A stretch of 64,000 nucleotides of DNA from Crambe crambe (Eukaryota; Porifera; Demospongiae; Poecilosclerida; Crambeidae), in contig OZ004593.1 of NCBI GenBank assembly GCA_963924555.1, positions 3,096,480-3,160,479 of the forward strand, written 5' to 3'. The notes under the pieces are model-generated. The model worked only from the letters and a program-made list of their open reading frames with translations, was not told the origin of the DNA and did no database searches. The first letter of the stretch is position 1, and each line of letters begins with the position of its first letter. A program made the position numbers and the translations under genes. Shown here in pieces: positions 41,620-52,998 of this stretch.

Positions 41620-42444
41620 TAGCTAGTTACTGTTCTGTCGCTTTTGCTCTTTCTGCAACTCACCTCACTCTCAGAAACATTCTGTCACTACCAACTGGTT
41701 AGACGAGAAGAGTCATTGCTATCAAAGCATCATGTCTTACCTTCCATAAGCTTGGCTTGAGAGGGATAGTGTTGTTCTTGTTGTGTCTCAGTTTATTTCA
41801 CTGAGGTCTGGAGCCAGATCTATAGCTAGCTGCTAAGCTGATAAAAAGCGCGTGCATGCTACGTACATTTTGATTTACATCATTCACCATGCACAAAATT
41901 TTACTATATCTAGCTATGATTTTACATACTATTACTGGTAATAGTTATATCCCGAGTATCAGTTTAAAGCTCAAGGCCCCAAGGCCCAAGAGCTTTAAAT
42001 CCAGATACTCCAGGACAGTGTAAAGCTGGACTCTGGACCCTGGCTGGACCATGGACTGGACTATGAACACTCAATTCTAGACCCATTTTCAAGCTTTTAG
42101 CTGTGGTAGAAAGTGAGGGTTAGGCTAGGAGCACTGTTGCAGAGGTGTAGCAGTGTTTTGTGTAATGGTCAGGCAAATAGTCTCCCCTAGCCCCATAATA
42201 CTCAGTGGTATGAAGGTGTCGGTGTCAGTAAACAAATCATAGGACTGAAGTCATGCAAACCACATTAATGGACCATACAGTTGTATAGCTACCAGACTCC
42301 TGAAGTGAGACCATCGGGATGTGTTGGCTTGTATTGATCAGGCAAATGCCCATGTGTTGGCCAATAGGAGAGGCTTACGCCTGTTCAGTAATGGATACAC
42401 AGCATGTGTGTTGAGCAAATTGCCAAGCAAGAAAGTTGTAGGAG

Positions 42445-43938
42445 CAAGGGTGTAGGTAAGGGGGGGGGGGCTAAAGCCCCCCCAGAATTTTTGAATCGTA
42501 TATCTTATTATTTAGTATTATATATGATGAACTCATTTTGCAACTGTAAAGGAATGGTCAGTTTTGTTCTTGTGTACATGTAGTGCAGGGGCTGATCCAG
42601 AGTTTTTGGAAAGAGGGGGCTGTGTGCTTGCACCATGGCCCCTGGATCAGCTCCTGATTATGTATGGTTAACTTTGAAGTATCTCAATCAAGATGTTGGA
42701 TTTCAGTGCATGAACATAAGCATCATTAATTATTTTCAAAACCCAGAAAACTGTAGTGGAGACTCTAGGGATGAAATGGGTCCCTCTCAAATGAGCAACA
42801 CATTGTAACAACCTGATGCATATCACTGGGTCTGATGTTCAACAGTCCTTTAGGGCCGTAGACAAATTTTGCTAGCAAGTGTTCACCTGTGAGATTGTGT
42901 GAATTATTTGTGATCACACCACATCCCGTTCCAATGTATTTCATTAATTAATTAGTGGGTGGATGAATACCACATAACTTGCAGCAATTTCATACTCCAT
43001 TACTCTAATTAGTGGGTGGATGAATACCACATAACTTGCAGCAATTTCAATTTCACACTTCATTAATTGCAAGTTATGTGGTATTCATCCACCCACAATG
43101 AAGTTGTAATTCTATAGCCTAGCTGATTTAAGAAAGCATGGCGAACCATGGGTGCACAATGTGATTTCTAAATTTTGGCACTATTTATTGTTCACCCCTT
43201 TTTAAAAGCTCATGATTATATAATAAAGTTGTATCACTCAGAGACTTACCTGAGATGCTTTGAATAACCTAATGGTGCTGCACATTCACACAGATGAAAC
43301 CGATAGTTTATCCAAGTTCAGTTGCAAATTAATTTGTTGGTAGTAGAGAAGGTAGACTAAGATCATTTTTGACAAATTTGATGCTCCATATTGCACCAGA
43401 CTGAATCTGAGACACCCTAAAATCTAATTTTTTTTCTGGGCCAAGATGATGCACTTTGCACAGTATGTGGTCACAAGCCATACCACAATAAAATAGCTAG
43501 CTCCGGCCCTGTGCACATGGAAAATTTTTGGCTCATACTTCTGTTCTTGTCTAGCTACATGTAGTCTTTCTCTGGCTCAAAGTATGTCTTTAATTTACCT
43601 TTCATTTAAACCACAATAAATATATCTACAGCTACATTGAACCATGCAGTGAGTATACTGTGGCTAATGGTAATGGAAAAGGGGGGGCCCAGGTCCCTTA
43701 GGCCCCTACCTGGATCAGTCCCTGGTATGTACTGTTATATAGTAAATTAATAGTGATATAATCACCTCATATCACACAAGAAGCAATCTCAGAACACCTG
43801 AGATTCAAAATTTTCCCAGGGGAGCATGCCACTGGACCCCTCTAGATAATGCAGTGCTGCATTTCACACATAATATACATTCATGCATGCATATTTAGCC
43901 CCCCCCCCCCAGTTGAAAAAAACTTATCTACACCCTTG
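42445..43938. mobile_element. 1494-bp CA...TG element, 5-bp duplication, nested
   Basis: The ends CAAGGGTGTAGGTAAGGGGG and (reversed) CAAGGGTGTAGATAAG, with AGGAG duplicated at 42440-42444 and 43939-43943. G- and C-runs adjoin the ends. Inside are further inverted ends, CAGGGGCTGATCCAG at 42587 with partners near 42655 and 43726, suggesting another nested hAT-like insertion. No transposase frame is visible. Confidence 0.75.
42951..43096. repeat. two direct copies plus one inverted copy of a 31-42 bp unit
   Basis: ATTAGTGGGTGGATGAATAC... occurs at 42951-42992 and 43008-43049, and its complement (ATTGCAAGTTATGTGGTATT...) at 43066-43096. The arrangement would form a stable stem with either direct copy. 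Confidence 0.9.
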
Positions 43939-44418
43939 AGGAGCAGGTACCATAGCTCCATCACTGGTGCTTTACATATCTCTCCTGTGCTGGTGATGTA
44001 ATACACCAGAGTGTTAGGGGCTAGCTTTGCCTCCCTCCACATGGGAGGTGGGGGCATGGAGAAGAAATCTTGGCATCAAGACTAAGGGCCCTTGGTGGAG
44101 GGGTGGAGGGAAATCCGTACAAGAATGATGCAAGAAGTCACCTGAAAATGTGTCAAGGGCAGCTGTAGAATCACCCTGCCCAGCTCTGGCTTGCTACCAT
44201 AGCTAGAAGCTTGAAAACAAGTCTAGAATTGAGTCCATATTCCAGTCCATAGTCCAGTCCAGAGTCCAGGTTTTACACTGTCCCAGATACTCCTGAGCAC
44301 AAGGGATACAAGTATTTTGTGTCTGCCCAGTCCAAAGATCTAAGAAGGCTGGTGTGCAAAACCGCCAGCTCACTGTAGACCAGCTGGAATGTTCTGTCTT
44401 TTATACTAACTACTCTTA

Positions 44419-44506
44419 GAAAAGCTTGTTGGGTTTGAAACGTGGAATTTTAATGTTATTCATTGACTATGGTGCACGTCCACGTTTCAAACCCAACAAG
44501 CTTTTC
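44419..44506. repeat. perfect 28-bp inverted repeat
   Basis: 44419-44446 (GAAAAGCTTGTTGGGTTTGA...) is exactly complementary to 44479-44506, with a 32-bp loop. It is a candidate small MITE or structured RNA. No target duplication is evident. Confidence 0.85.
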
Positions 44507-45587
44507 AGAGAGTAAAGGCAGAACTTCCAGCACAGCCTAACATTCCACATGCCAGTTTGCCCTGCTAGGTCAGCACCCAACTGTGGCACTGTGCCCCCAC
44601 CCTGTCCTTTAACTCGCCTACACAGGGAAGGGGTGGGTTGTAGCACACTCTAATTTAAAGTTCAAGTGGCTTCTTTGATCTTCAGGCTGGGCATGACACA
44701 ACTATAGCCTTGAACCCAGGCCCACCTTTTTGTGGGGGCAGTAGAAAAGCGAAGGGGCCTGGCATCAATTGCATTTCCTTGAATAATAGCCCTCCTTGAA
44801 TAAACACCTGCCTCATCAGAGAGTACCAGAGAGTACGATAGTACTCTCTAAGTAGGGATGGCACAGATTCTCCATTGGAGTAATACTTAATATTTTCTTT
44901 CATAACTCCAGAATACTTACCTCCTGCAGCCAGCAACTCCTAACTTGAAGACAGAACACCTTCAATTAACATGCTAGGACTCAAGTATGAAGAGCAGAGA
45001 ACAAAACAGTATCATTTTATAGCGACTTCCAAAATCGCCATTTTCATCTGGTCGTTCATCATCATCATCATCATCAAACAACTTATTTCAGAAATGGTTC
45101 ATTCAAATGCTATAACTGCGCTATAATCCTTTACCTTTAAATTGACATGTTCAAAAATAGCACGTCATTTTCCAACTTGTTAGCTTTCAACCTACAGCAA
45201 GGCAGACATTTTTATGCCTCGCCCCGTACACGTGATTCTTGGACCTTGATCTCGCATCTGACTGGTCATTAGCTTTCTCTCTTGATGTTGGTCTCTCGAT
45301 GCTCAGAGCATAAACCCTAGGCACTAGTCTGGTTATGAATCAACCCTTGATGCAACAGTATATCAGGTACATATCAGTAAAGGCCTAAAAAATTATATAC
45401 AAAATTATGTCAATGGCAATCTTATTATAAACTGTAGATCTTCCAGATCAGTCGGCTCATACAATATTATGATGAAATCTCCAATGAACTACATAGCTAC
45501 AATACATGAACTTTAACTTTTGATGGCATCCAGTTGCCTATAATAAAATAATAGAGCATTATATCAAAAAAGATGATGAACAAGTAA
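44507..45587. repeat. transposon-end motif and second copies of R2 and R3
   Basis: 44700-44780 begins with a TAGCC-TTGAACCCAGGCC end like that of the element at 54345. From 44816, an AGAGAGTAC-GATA-GTACTCTCT hairpin plus AAGTAGGGATGG opens a copy of R2 (to about 45240). About 45290-45590 is R3. Relative to the copy at 26838, the 630-bp insert is missing and the ATC microsatellite is shorter. The minus ORF at 44682-44936 is spurious. Confidence 0.65.
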
Positions 45588-45930
45588 AGAAAAAATATTC
45601 TAAATAAAAAAGAGAAGTAGGGATGGCTGTGTGTGGTTCAAAAAAGTTCAGCAACAAGAGAGTGAACTTCAGTTACTCATCACCAACTACGAGGTAACTA
45701 TTCCTACTTCACTCCCTTTATATCTTATCATGGGAGTGAAGTAGGAATAGTAGGCTCGTAGTTGGTGATGGGTAACTGAAGTTCACTCTCTTGTTGCTGA
45801 ACTTTGTAGGAATAGTTACCTCGTAGTTGGTGATGAATAACTGAAGTTCACTCTCTTGTTGCTGAACTTTTTTGAACCACACACAGCCATCCCTACTTCT
45901 CTTTTTTATTTAGAATAAATATTTTTTTCC
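45588..45930. mobile_element. foldback element FB2
   Basis: Same terminus (AATATTCTAAATAAAAAAGA then AGTAGGGATGG) and same stem family as FB1 (GGTTCAAAAAAGTTCAGCAA, CATCACCAACTACGAGGTAA). The right arm carries an extra internal partial duplication (TAGGAATAGTTACCTCGTAG twice), so the stem has slipped. It follows R3 exactly as in the 28-kb copy. Confidence 0.8.
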
Positions 45931-46179
45931 TTTATATAATAATTGCTGGGAGACTTGGAAGCAACATAAGAAATACATGCCGGCCTCAAATTAATGCCTG
46001 GTCAAAATTCAAAGTTTAATAGGTGCAACCGTGCACATGCATCATATGCCAATGTGTGTAATCGTTAGCATGTTGAAAAGATCTTGCTACAGCATCATAA
46101 CCAAAATAAAAGCTGTTAGAAACAGCAGGAAAAAAGTCTAAAGAAGCAGGTAAGATCAGTTAATGAAGCTATCATCAGT

Positions 46180-46799
46180 ATCTACCATCATCTATATATG
46201 CCATTTCCATGGGCACTTTATCCCAGCACAATTTTACCCACTTGCATAACAAACCATGCAGGTTTCCTCCTCGTGTATATTCATTGAAACAAGGCTCAGA
46301 GAACCGTGTATCATAACAGCTTCTCATACCATGCATTCCACACTACATCTTTAGCAGCCTCAGCTGTAAAATCAGCATTCAAATAACACTTTTATAAGCA
46401 TCCCGAATAAGCAAGCATTTGAGACAAATGATGGTCCGACTATTGTGAGCTCAGAATTCATAGATCTTACAACAATGCCTGGAATTTTTTCCAATTTCTT
46501 TATGAGCCTTGTACCTTTGCCTTTGAACACAACATAAGACTTCATTTTTGTGTCATCTGCTTTGGCTGTGAGAAGAACAGTGTAATGATCCTTTTTCATG
46601 GTCAGCAGTTTCTACTGGAATGGAATGTGCACCAACACGATCAATAATTGTTTCTGATGGCATATCCATCCAACATGCGGTTTCATCCATAAAAGTGAAG
46701 CCTGTACTGTGTGGATGAAGTTGCAAGTGATGATACAAGTGATGATGAAAATGAAGAAAGCGATGACATGGATTAGCTAATAGGTTGATCATTTCTTAA
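46180..46799 (-). pseudogene. pogo/Tigger-type DDE transposase remnant
   Basis: The minus-strand frames at 46553-46792 and 46372-46599 together show the order FTFMDETACWMDMPSETIID, then a histidine/Glu/Lys turn, then YTVLLTAKADDTKMKSYVVF and KGKG. This is the start of the DDE_1 catalytic domain of pogo/Tigger/jerky transposases, with MDET carrying the first catalytic Asp. The two frames are offset by one base in the A-run GAAAAAGG near 46597. Weaker similarity in another frame (LLCKWVKLCWDKVPME) lies near 46190-46250. No full domain or terminal repeats are present, so it is an old, dead copy. It ends a few bases from the foldback at 46803. Confidence 0.7.
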
Positions 46800-46802
46800 T
46801 GT

Positions 46803-47064
46803 ACAAGTGAGCGCAAAAAATTTCTTCTAAATAAAAAGTTAAGTAGGGATAGCCTAAAATCTAACTGGGCTGTATAATGTACTGCAGCCTCGTATGAAAA
46901 CAATCCCTACATTTACATCCACTGCCTACAGCTAGCTATGGGCCGTTGTAAAAGTAGTAGGGATTGTTTTCATACGAGGCTGCAGTACATTATACAGCCC
47001 AGTTAGATTTTAGGCTATCCCTACTTAACTTTTTATTTAGAAGAAATTTTTTGCGCTCACTTGT
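46803..47064. mobile_element. foldback element FB3 with perfect 108-bp arms
   Basis: 46803-46910 is complementary to 46957-47064 over 108 bp with no mismatch that I could find. The arm reads: terminus ACAAGTGAGCGCAAAAAATT, the small palindrome ATTTCTTCTAAAT, the tag AAGTAGGGAT, a unique stem, and the inner bracket ATCCCTAC. The loop is 46 bp. Identical arms imply recent formation or ongoing correction between arms. Confidence 0.9.
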
Positions 47065-48300
47065 TTCTATCCTTTTTTTTTAGTGCTTGAAGTTGAAAGT
47101 AAGTTTGTGTAAGTAAAGAATTGAGGGTGGCAGTATTGATCGTCACTTGAACTGAGAGTATACAGTGATTATTAATAATTATTTGACATGAGGCTACAGT
47201 ACAGTACTATAGTCTATACAAAGCCAGCTCTACATTTCTTTTGTAGGCACATACACAGTCTCTGGAAGAATTTATTTAGCTATTTAAGTTTTGTCTATTA
47301 TTTAATATAAAACTTTACAGCAACAGCAATGTAAATGCATGGCATGGTAAAGTGAGCTGACTACACTACAGCCAAGTACTGGCTATAATACTACTATAGG
47401 CTGTACTGCAATGCAGAAAGGAGTGTCAGGAAGATCATCAGATAAGAATAAATAGCTAGCTAAACGATTAAACTGAAGACCTAAACTGAACTGATTAGGC
47501 TGCACTGTAGCCACATGTGGACTTATACGTGGCCCCGCCCATACGCTCCGCCCCCTATTGACGTGCGCTTCAAAATGGCGTAGAAAGATTAGCCGAGTGC
47601 TATCGATATCACTGATTTATGAAGTAGCGCTTTAGTCAAAACTAATAGCAAAAGATCAGCCTCTAGGTGCCGCTCTAACAGATGGCCAAAGCAGAATTTT
47701 GATGACTATAGCCAGTAAGTCGGTACGTCGATCTTATTATTATAAAGAAAAAGAACAAAAGTCAATTTTAGAACTCGTTTTTTTCTTATGTTAGCGAATG
47801 AATTTTTTATTTTTGAATGTTCTCCTCTCTTCTTTGTAGATGTAATAATTCACTGTAGCCTTCTGAGAACCTGTAGAGTAAGGGTAGAAGAGAAAGAAGA
47901 GTTTGTAGTTTATACAGTCTTATGACCTTTGACCTGCCATCCCTACTTAGAGAGTGCTAGCGCACTCTCTGATTATTATTATTGTTGATTTATTTTTAAC
48001 TTAAGTTGGACATGGGAATCACAGTTCTGTGGAGCTATTTCGTAGGACTAGTACCACTATCAAAAAAGTCTTTTTAGTTTCCATATCATCCTGCTAGACC
48101 CAGAGTATACATAGGTGCAAGGAACCTCCAAGCCATGTCCTAGCCTTCTGTGTCCAGTTACTCAGCATTTCATTCATTTGGCTCGTGACAGGGAATGTAG
48201 GACATGCCCAACAACATTACCACGCTTCATAATGGAAATAGCATGCTTGTCATGACTCCTCGGTTTCTAGCAGTAGTTCTTATCCAATTTGATGTCCATA
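47065..48300. other. spacer with GC-box cluster and a hairpin-tag end
   Basis: Mostly AT-rich unique DNA. Around 47525-47585, CCCCGCCCATACGCTCCGCC and TTCAAAATGGCG form a GC-rich patch with two GC-box-like sites and a YY1-like AAAATGGCG, a possible promoter without an assignable gene. At 47938-47974, CCATCCCTACTTAGAGAGTG-CTAG-CGCACTCTCT is an inverted hairpin-plus-tag end matching those at 26838 and 44816. Confidence 0.4.
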
Positions 48301-48360
48301 TAGTTTTACAAGTAAGGGAAAAACATTTCAGTGAAATGAAAAAAAAATGTAGGGATGTTT
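48301..48360. mobile_element. single end of a GTAGGGAT-family foldback
   Basis: ACAAGTAAGGGAAAAACATT, the palindrome CATTTCAGTGAAATG and ATGTAGGGATG follow the family order. No inverted partner with a matching stem was found downstream; 48888-48925 (ATCCCTACATAGAGAG plus hairpin) shares only the tag. Confidence 0.55.
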
Positions 48361-50120
48361 GAGCTATAGTAAGTTGGAGGTCGAGGATGCAGATAAATCT
48401 AAAATAGAGTCTACCAGTAGATGGATTGATGAATCTAAAAACCCCGAGTTGATGATCTAGCACGTAGCTAGCTGAGTAATTATTATAATTTCGAATAATT
48501 GGATATCAAGTACATGCACATGCGTATTATCGAATAAGTGCTGTGCTCAGTAGTGTCTTTTTTTTTCATCAACTCTTTCGAGGATTGACGATCATAGCTG
48601 GTAGAATTTGGAGTGGATTTAGCCTGAAATCATAGCTGTAGCTTGGTGGTTCGAGAGATATGGTTGTCTCTGATAAGAAGAAGAATATTAAGAAGCGATT
48701 TACCTGCTTGCCATAATTATTTTCTGAAATGGTAAGCTCCCTGGTCCTGAAACTTGGTCTGCACTTTGTATTAGGCTCTAGTAGGCTGGATAAATAGCTT
48801 TTGTTAAGTCTAAGTTAAGTCAAAGTAGGGGAATTAAAATTTCACTTTTGTATTAGTCTATAGGCGGTGTGCGCAGCCATCCACATCATCCCTACATAGA
48901 GAGATCTACTGCTCTCTCTGATAAATATGATGGCCTCGGATAACACTGTAGATTAGTGAGTTGCTGCTCAGCTGTCTTGACTCATATTAATAATGCACAC
49001 ACCCACCTTATAACCATGTGCATATGCCCCACACTGTGCCACAGTACTGATAGACACGCTTTATAGAGAAGCCTACCTCATTTTGTAGCCAGGTGTAAAA
49101 TTCAAATGCCTGGGCTTGTATTCAAGGAAATATGGGATAAAATTTCTTATATAAGAGTGTGACAATATTGTAAGCTCACTTTCCAGGAAAATCACTCTCT
49201 CTTCTTTAGAAGTAGTTGACTTTAGTGCTTATGAAATGAATGAATTCAAGTACCTGAAATTCTATGGGACTTCGATCTCTCCTTTAGTAAGATTTCTTCT
49301 CTCCTATAATGATCCATGCTCCAGTAGTGGAAGGGGTAGCTATATAAAGAAGTACTGCATGCATAGACATACATGAGACAATTGTTCAAAATGGATAAAC
49401 CAAAGTGGAAGAAACCTGCTGTCCCTTTCGTCAGCCTATCACTCAAATAAGAACAACCTCCGTCATGTTATGGATGTGTGAAAAACAGCCCAATCTCACA
49501 CTAGATGACAAGATCTGTGACAACAGCAGGAAGTCCCATCTGCTAAAGTTGTGGCGGATTTAGGGTGGTTCCTAGGGTTCCATGGAACCCCCCCCCTTTC
49601 ATACAATAAGGCTGGCAGAATCTTGACAGAGACTTTAAGCAACATAAGAGTCTCCTAACCTACGTCAATCTTCGGGAGACTTATTCTACGATCGATCGTG
49701 GGCCCTGCCTTTCTGGAACCTTAGCTAGAAAAGGAATTTCCCACTGCTACAACAGCACTGCCAACAGCAATGGGCCATGGACTAAAGTTTAATCAAAGTT
49801 AGATAAAGTGGGCGTGGCTAAGCAAATAATTTTCTGCACTTGTGCGCAGATACAATTGAAGCCCTCCTTTCACCACTGAAGGTGTAGATGAAAGTAGTCC
49901 GCTTGAAGAGTGTTCTTAGTCAACAAGAATCTGTCGAGTCCTTGAATTTATTTAGTGTTTGAGTGACAATAAATCAAGAAATGGAAGAAAAAATGTGTCT
50001 CCAATATATTATTTGAGGAGTGTCTGCTTCAACATTAGAATGAAAGGTCTGTCGACCACATCTAGGAATTAACAGCTCATTTTTATCATGAAGGGAAATA
50101 TCGTCTTAGACATAGATCCA
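48361..50120. other. intergenic or intronic DNA without supported gene
   Basis: It holds one more hairpin-plus-tag end (48888-48925), C-runs near 49590 with GGTTCCATGGAACC (49579-49592, a perfect palindrome), and a GGGCGTGGCTAAGC...CACTTGTGCGCAGAT end at 49809-49850 resembling 41518-41578. ORFs here are short and lack splice or homology support. Confidence 0.4.
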
Positions 50121-50431
50121 TTATTCTAAAATAATAAAGGCAAGTAGGGATGGCTAATGTGTATGGTTCAAAAAAGTTCAGCAGCAAAGAAGTGAACTTC
50201 AGTCAAGTAATCCCTTACCCGTCACCAATATTACCAAAACTATGAGCTAACTATTCCTACTTCTCTCCCATGACAGGCCAAGATGATGTAAAGGGAGTGA
50301 AGTAGGAATAGTTAGCTCATAGTTTGGTAATATTGGTGATGGGTAAGGGGTTACTTGAATGAAGTTCACTCTCTTGTTGCTGAACTTTTTTGAACCATAC
50401 ACATTAGCCATCCCTACTTGCCTTTTTTAAT
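50121..50431. mobile_element. foldback element FB4
   Basis: Ends TTATTCTAAAATAATAAAGG and the inverted CCTTTTTTAATATTTCC, tags AAGTAGGGATGG and CCATCCCTACTT. The stem is of the FB1 type (GGTTCAAAAAAGTTCAGCAG, AGTGAACTTCAGTCAAGTAA) but with a diverged distal part (CACCAATATTACCAAAACTA) and outer ends that differ from FB1. Confidence 0.8.
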
Positions 50432-51789
50432 ATTTCCTTGGAATGCAGGTAGAGGAGGCCTGTAGTTATCAAAATGACCCAACAATATTGATTTTTATAA
50501 TACATGTCAATAGCACTGTCAGACATGAGGTTCAGAGAATCAAGGGGTAGGGCATGTTTCTATATAGCACACTGCGAAATGTCTGCCTTGTTCAAGGGTG
50601 AAAGCTAGCAGGTTGGAAAATGACAAACTATTTTTGAACATGTCAAGTTAAAAGTAAAGGATTATAGTGGAACCGTTTTGAAGTAGTTTGGTATAAAAAT
50701 TATAGCATTTGAATGAACCATTTCTGAAATAATGGCGTGGAAGATGATAAGCGACCAGATGAAAACAGCGATTTTAGGAATTGTTATAGAATGACACTGC
50801 TTTGTCTTCTGCTCTTCATACTTTCAGCACATCCTTGACTTCTTCCACTTCTTTGTATGCTGTCAATACATTACGTAAAGCTATCAAAAGATGCATTCAT
50901 CTGAAGCTATTGATCGAAGCAGTCCACTTGCTTCAGTAATACCTTTTGAATTCCAAGTACCACTACAATTACTACCAATTGCCTCCAAGCACAGATCATA
51001 ACTCAGTAATGTAGTGTATAAGTTATGTATAGTTAAAGTTGAGTGATGGAAGAGAAACACACTTACTAGTTACCAAATTTCAAGCATGAAATTCCATCTA
51101 GCTAATAGTACTTCAGGTGCATCAGCTACTCCTCAACAAACTGTAGGCTCATACGTACATCTCTGCAAACTCTGCCAACACAGTGTGTCATTCCACCCAC
51201 GTATCTCACTCACACCACATGAGTGGAAGAAACTTTCTTGACTCTTGACTCCTGCGCTTTCTCTTCTTTTGTTAATTTCCATGACTGGGGGGGGGGGGGG
51301 GGGGGGGCCCCCCAAAAAAACAGCTCAACTTCCCAACTTCCCCCCTCCCCAAACTGACCCAACTTCCATATATTACATACCCATTGGTGACCACCTGTGG
51401 TCACAAAAGGGAGTAGAGTAGTATTTTTGGTTTTGCGCTTCGTGCAGGAGGCCTCCTGCACCTCCCCCCTCACTGTGGCCTATGGCCACGTGATTGGTGA
51501 GCTTTCCCCCCAAGGTGAAATTCCTAGATGAAACCCTGCTCCTCTAATCTACGTATGTTGTCTTTTTGGAGAATACTTGGAAATACTATAGATATACCCA
51601 AAGCTTTTAGATCCCCTGAATACAAGGAACAACCATGGTAGTATGAGGCACTAGGTACAGATTCTTGAAACTTTGCTCTACAGCCATTCAGATGACCTCA
51701 GTATTTTTTTTTCAGATATCAGCTCCACTAATACTTTCACAAGCAATGTAGTTTACATAGCGAAAGGCTAGCTAGCTAAAGTTGTTCAC
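50432..51789. other. inverted diverged R2 copy and low-complexity DNA
   Basis: 50570-50825 is an inverted, more diverged copy of R2 (AATGTCTGCCTTG, GGTTGGAAAATGACA, CCAGATGAAAACAGCGATTT). 51287-51307 is a run of 21 G followed by C and A runs. 51430-51500 contains GCGCTTCGTGCAGGAGGCCT and GTGGCCTATGGCCACGTG, small palindromes typical of transposon ends. The proline-run ORFs on the minus strand are products of the G-run. Confidence 0.5.
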
Positions 51790-51925
51790 AGCCACTGGTG
51801 TAAGTCACCTCATCAGCTTCCAGACCAATACAATCAAGGAGATCATTCTGGGATGTTTTTGAAAGACTGGTTGCATTTTTTGCACTGTTCTTCTCCAAGA
51901 AATCCTCTTCTGACTCAATTCGGAA
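51790..51925 (-). pseudogene. hAT-transposase DUF4371-like fragment
   Basis: A minus-strand frame reads ALIDFRIESEEDFLEKNSAK followed by NATSLSKTSQNDLLDCIGLE, then DEVTYT. The order ALxDFR, NAxxxSKTxQNxLLxCIG and a later D/E-rich turn is the pattern at the beginning of the DUF4371 domain of hAT-type transposases (ZBED/THAP-associated). It is short and no catalytic part follows. Recognition is from the motif only. Confidence 0.5.
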
Positions 51926-52564
51926 ATCAATTAGAGCCTTTACTGCAATATTCCAGACATTTGATGATAGAAGTAAAGTTTCTTATTACTACTTGCTGAC
52001 TCTCAATTGTCAGAGCCAGATCTATACCCTGAGACTGAGATTTTCCATGGTTGAGACTTTCAGTACTGATGACAGTGAAGGTTAGCATATGCTGCAAAAT
52101 GCGACTTTCCGTCTTTCCAGGTTTTATTAGGTAGCTATTGGGGTCTAGAGGCACCTTTATTTCGCAGCTATAGGAAAAAGGACACATGCTAGACAATACA
52201 AAATTTGAGTAAGCCAAAAAAAGGGAATGTATCAGACAACTCACAGTTTCATTGTCTTTGGTAAGTCCCATGACTTCTCGAAGAGTCATTATATGATCTA
52301 CTAGGAATTTTGACTTGCAGGGAAGGCTTTCTTTCTTTGATGATAGAATATTTTACCTGATCAGGTATAGCTGATGCTACTAGCTATGTCTGGTGAAGCT
52401 GGTTCTTCAGTACCAGTTGGAAGATCTGTAGATGTTTCCTGATCAGACTCTTCCCTGTAGTGCTTTGATACAGGTAAAAGGAAATTAACTATTAAGTTGA
52501 AGCTGATCTTCCTCTTAGCCATCGCCACATGTGTGGTTACTAAGTTCAATTTAGGTGCATGCAT
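51926..52564 (-). pseudogene. possible 5' exons of the hAT-like remnant or an unrecognised gene
   Basis: Minus-strand ORFs at 52361-52564 and 51927-52289 have coding-like composition. The first contains DQETSTDLPTGTEEPASPDI, an acidic linker as found before hAT transposase domains; the second contains GLTKDNET just before a GTGAGTTG donor-like site, and IKVPLDPNSYLIKPGKTESR. They precede the DUF4371-like piece on the same strand. No zinc finger is seen. Whether they form one gene is unresolved. Confidence 0.3.
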
Positions 52565-52640
52565 GCTACGTACGTAGCTATGCAGTGCTGATGATCAGTA
52601 TAGCTAGGACTGATAGCAGCTGCATGTGCCTATGCTGATA

Positions 52641-52998
52641 GCATGGGCATGTCTGGCGCAGCCAGCCCCAGGCACTTCCGCAACTCCAGCACAAGTGTCT
52701 GGTAACACACAATACTTCGACTTGTTCCCATTTTAAAACGATGAATATCACATTATGACGTAAGTATGGTATAACAACCATTAGAATTATTATGGGATAG
52801 GGAGCTAGGCCATTTTCTTCGCACAAGATGTGTTGCTATGACAGATAATGTCATTTTACAGCGCTAAAATGTCTTATTATGTAACCAAAAATTTTAGGCC
52901 TGGAACAAGTCGAAGTATTGTGTGTTACCAGACCCTAATGCTGGAGTTGCGGAAGTCCCTGGGGCTGGCTGCACCAGACTACCTGGAGTGCCCATGCT
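52641..52998. repeat. imperfect inverted repeat, ~90-bp arms
   Basis: Left arm 52641-52733 (CATGGGCATG, GCAGCCAGCCCCAG, CTTCCGCAACTCCAGCA, GGTAACACACAATACTTCGA) is matched in inverted order by 52903-52998 with about one mismatch in ten. The centre (about 170 bp) also has CATTATGA/TCATAATG-like complementarity. Both arms encode similar peptides on opposite strands (EQVEVLCVTR, CWSCGS), which explains the ORFs at 52578-52826 and 52848-53057. Probably a decayed hairpin element. Confidence 0.75.

Larger units (their letters stand above)
42003..44294. mobile_element. composite element with ~105-bp imperfect inverted repeats
   Basis: The left arm 42003-42115 (AGATACTCCAGGACAGTGTA, TGGACTCTGGACC, AATTCTAGAC, TCAAGCTTTTAGCTGTGGTA) is matched in inverted order at 44190-44294 (TACCATAGCTAGAAGCTTGA, GTCTAGAATTGAG, AGTCCAGAGTCC, TACACTGTCCCAGATACTCC). 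The interior contains the nested element 42445-43938. No ORF with recognisable protein was found. Confidence 0.7.

Noticed and set aside
51133-51473. Proline-run ORFs on the minus strand
   Set aside because: They are generated by the 21-G homopolymer and the adjacent C-run; no homology or splice support.
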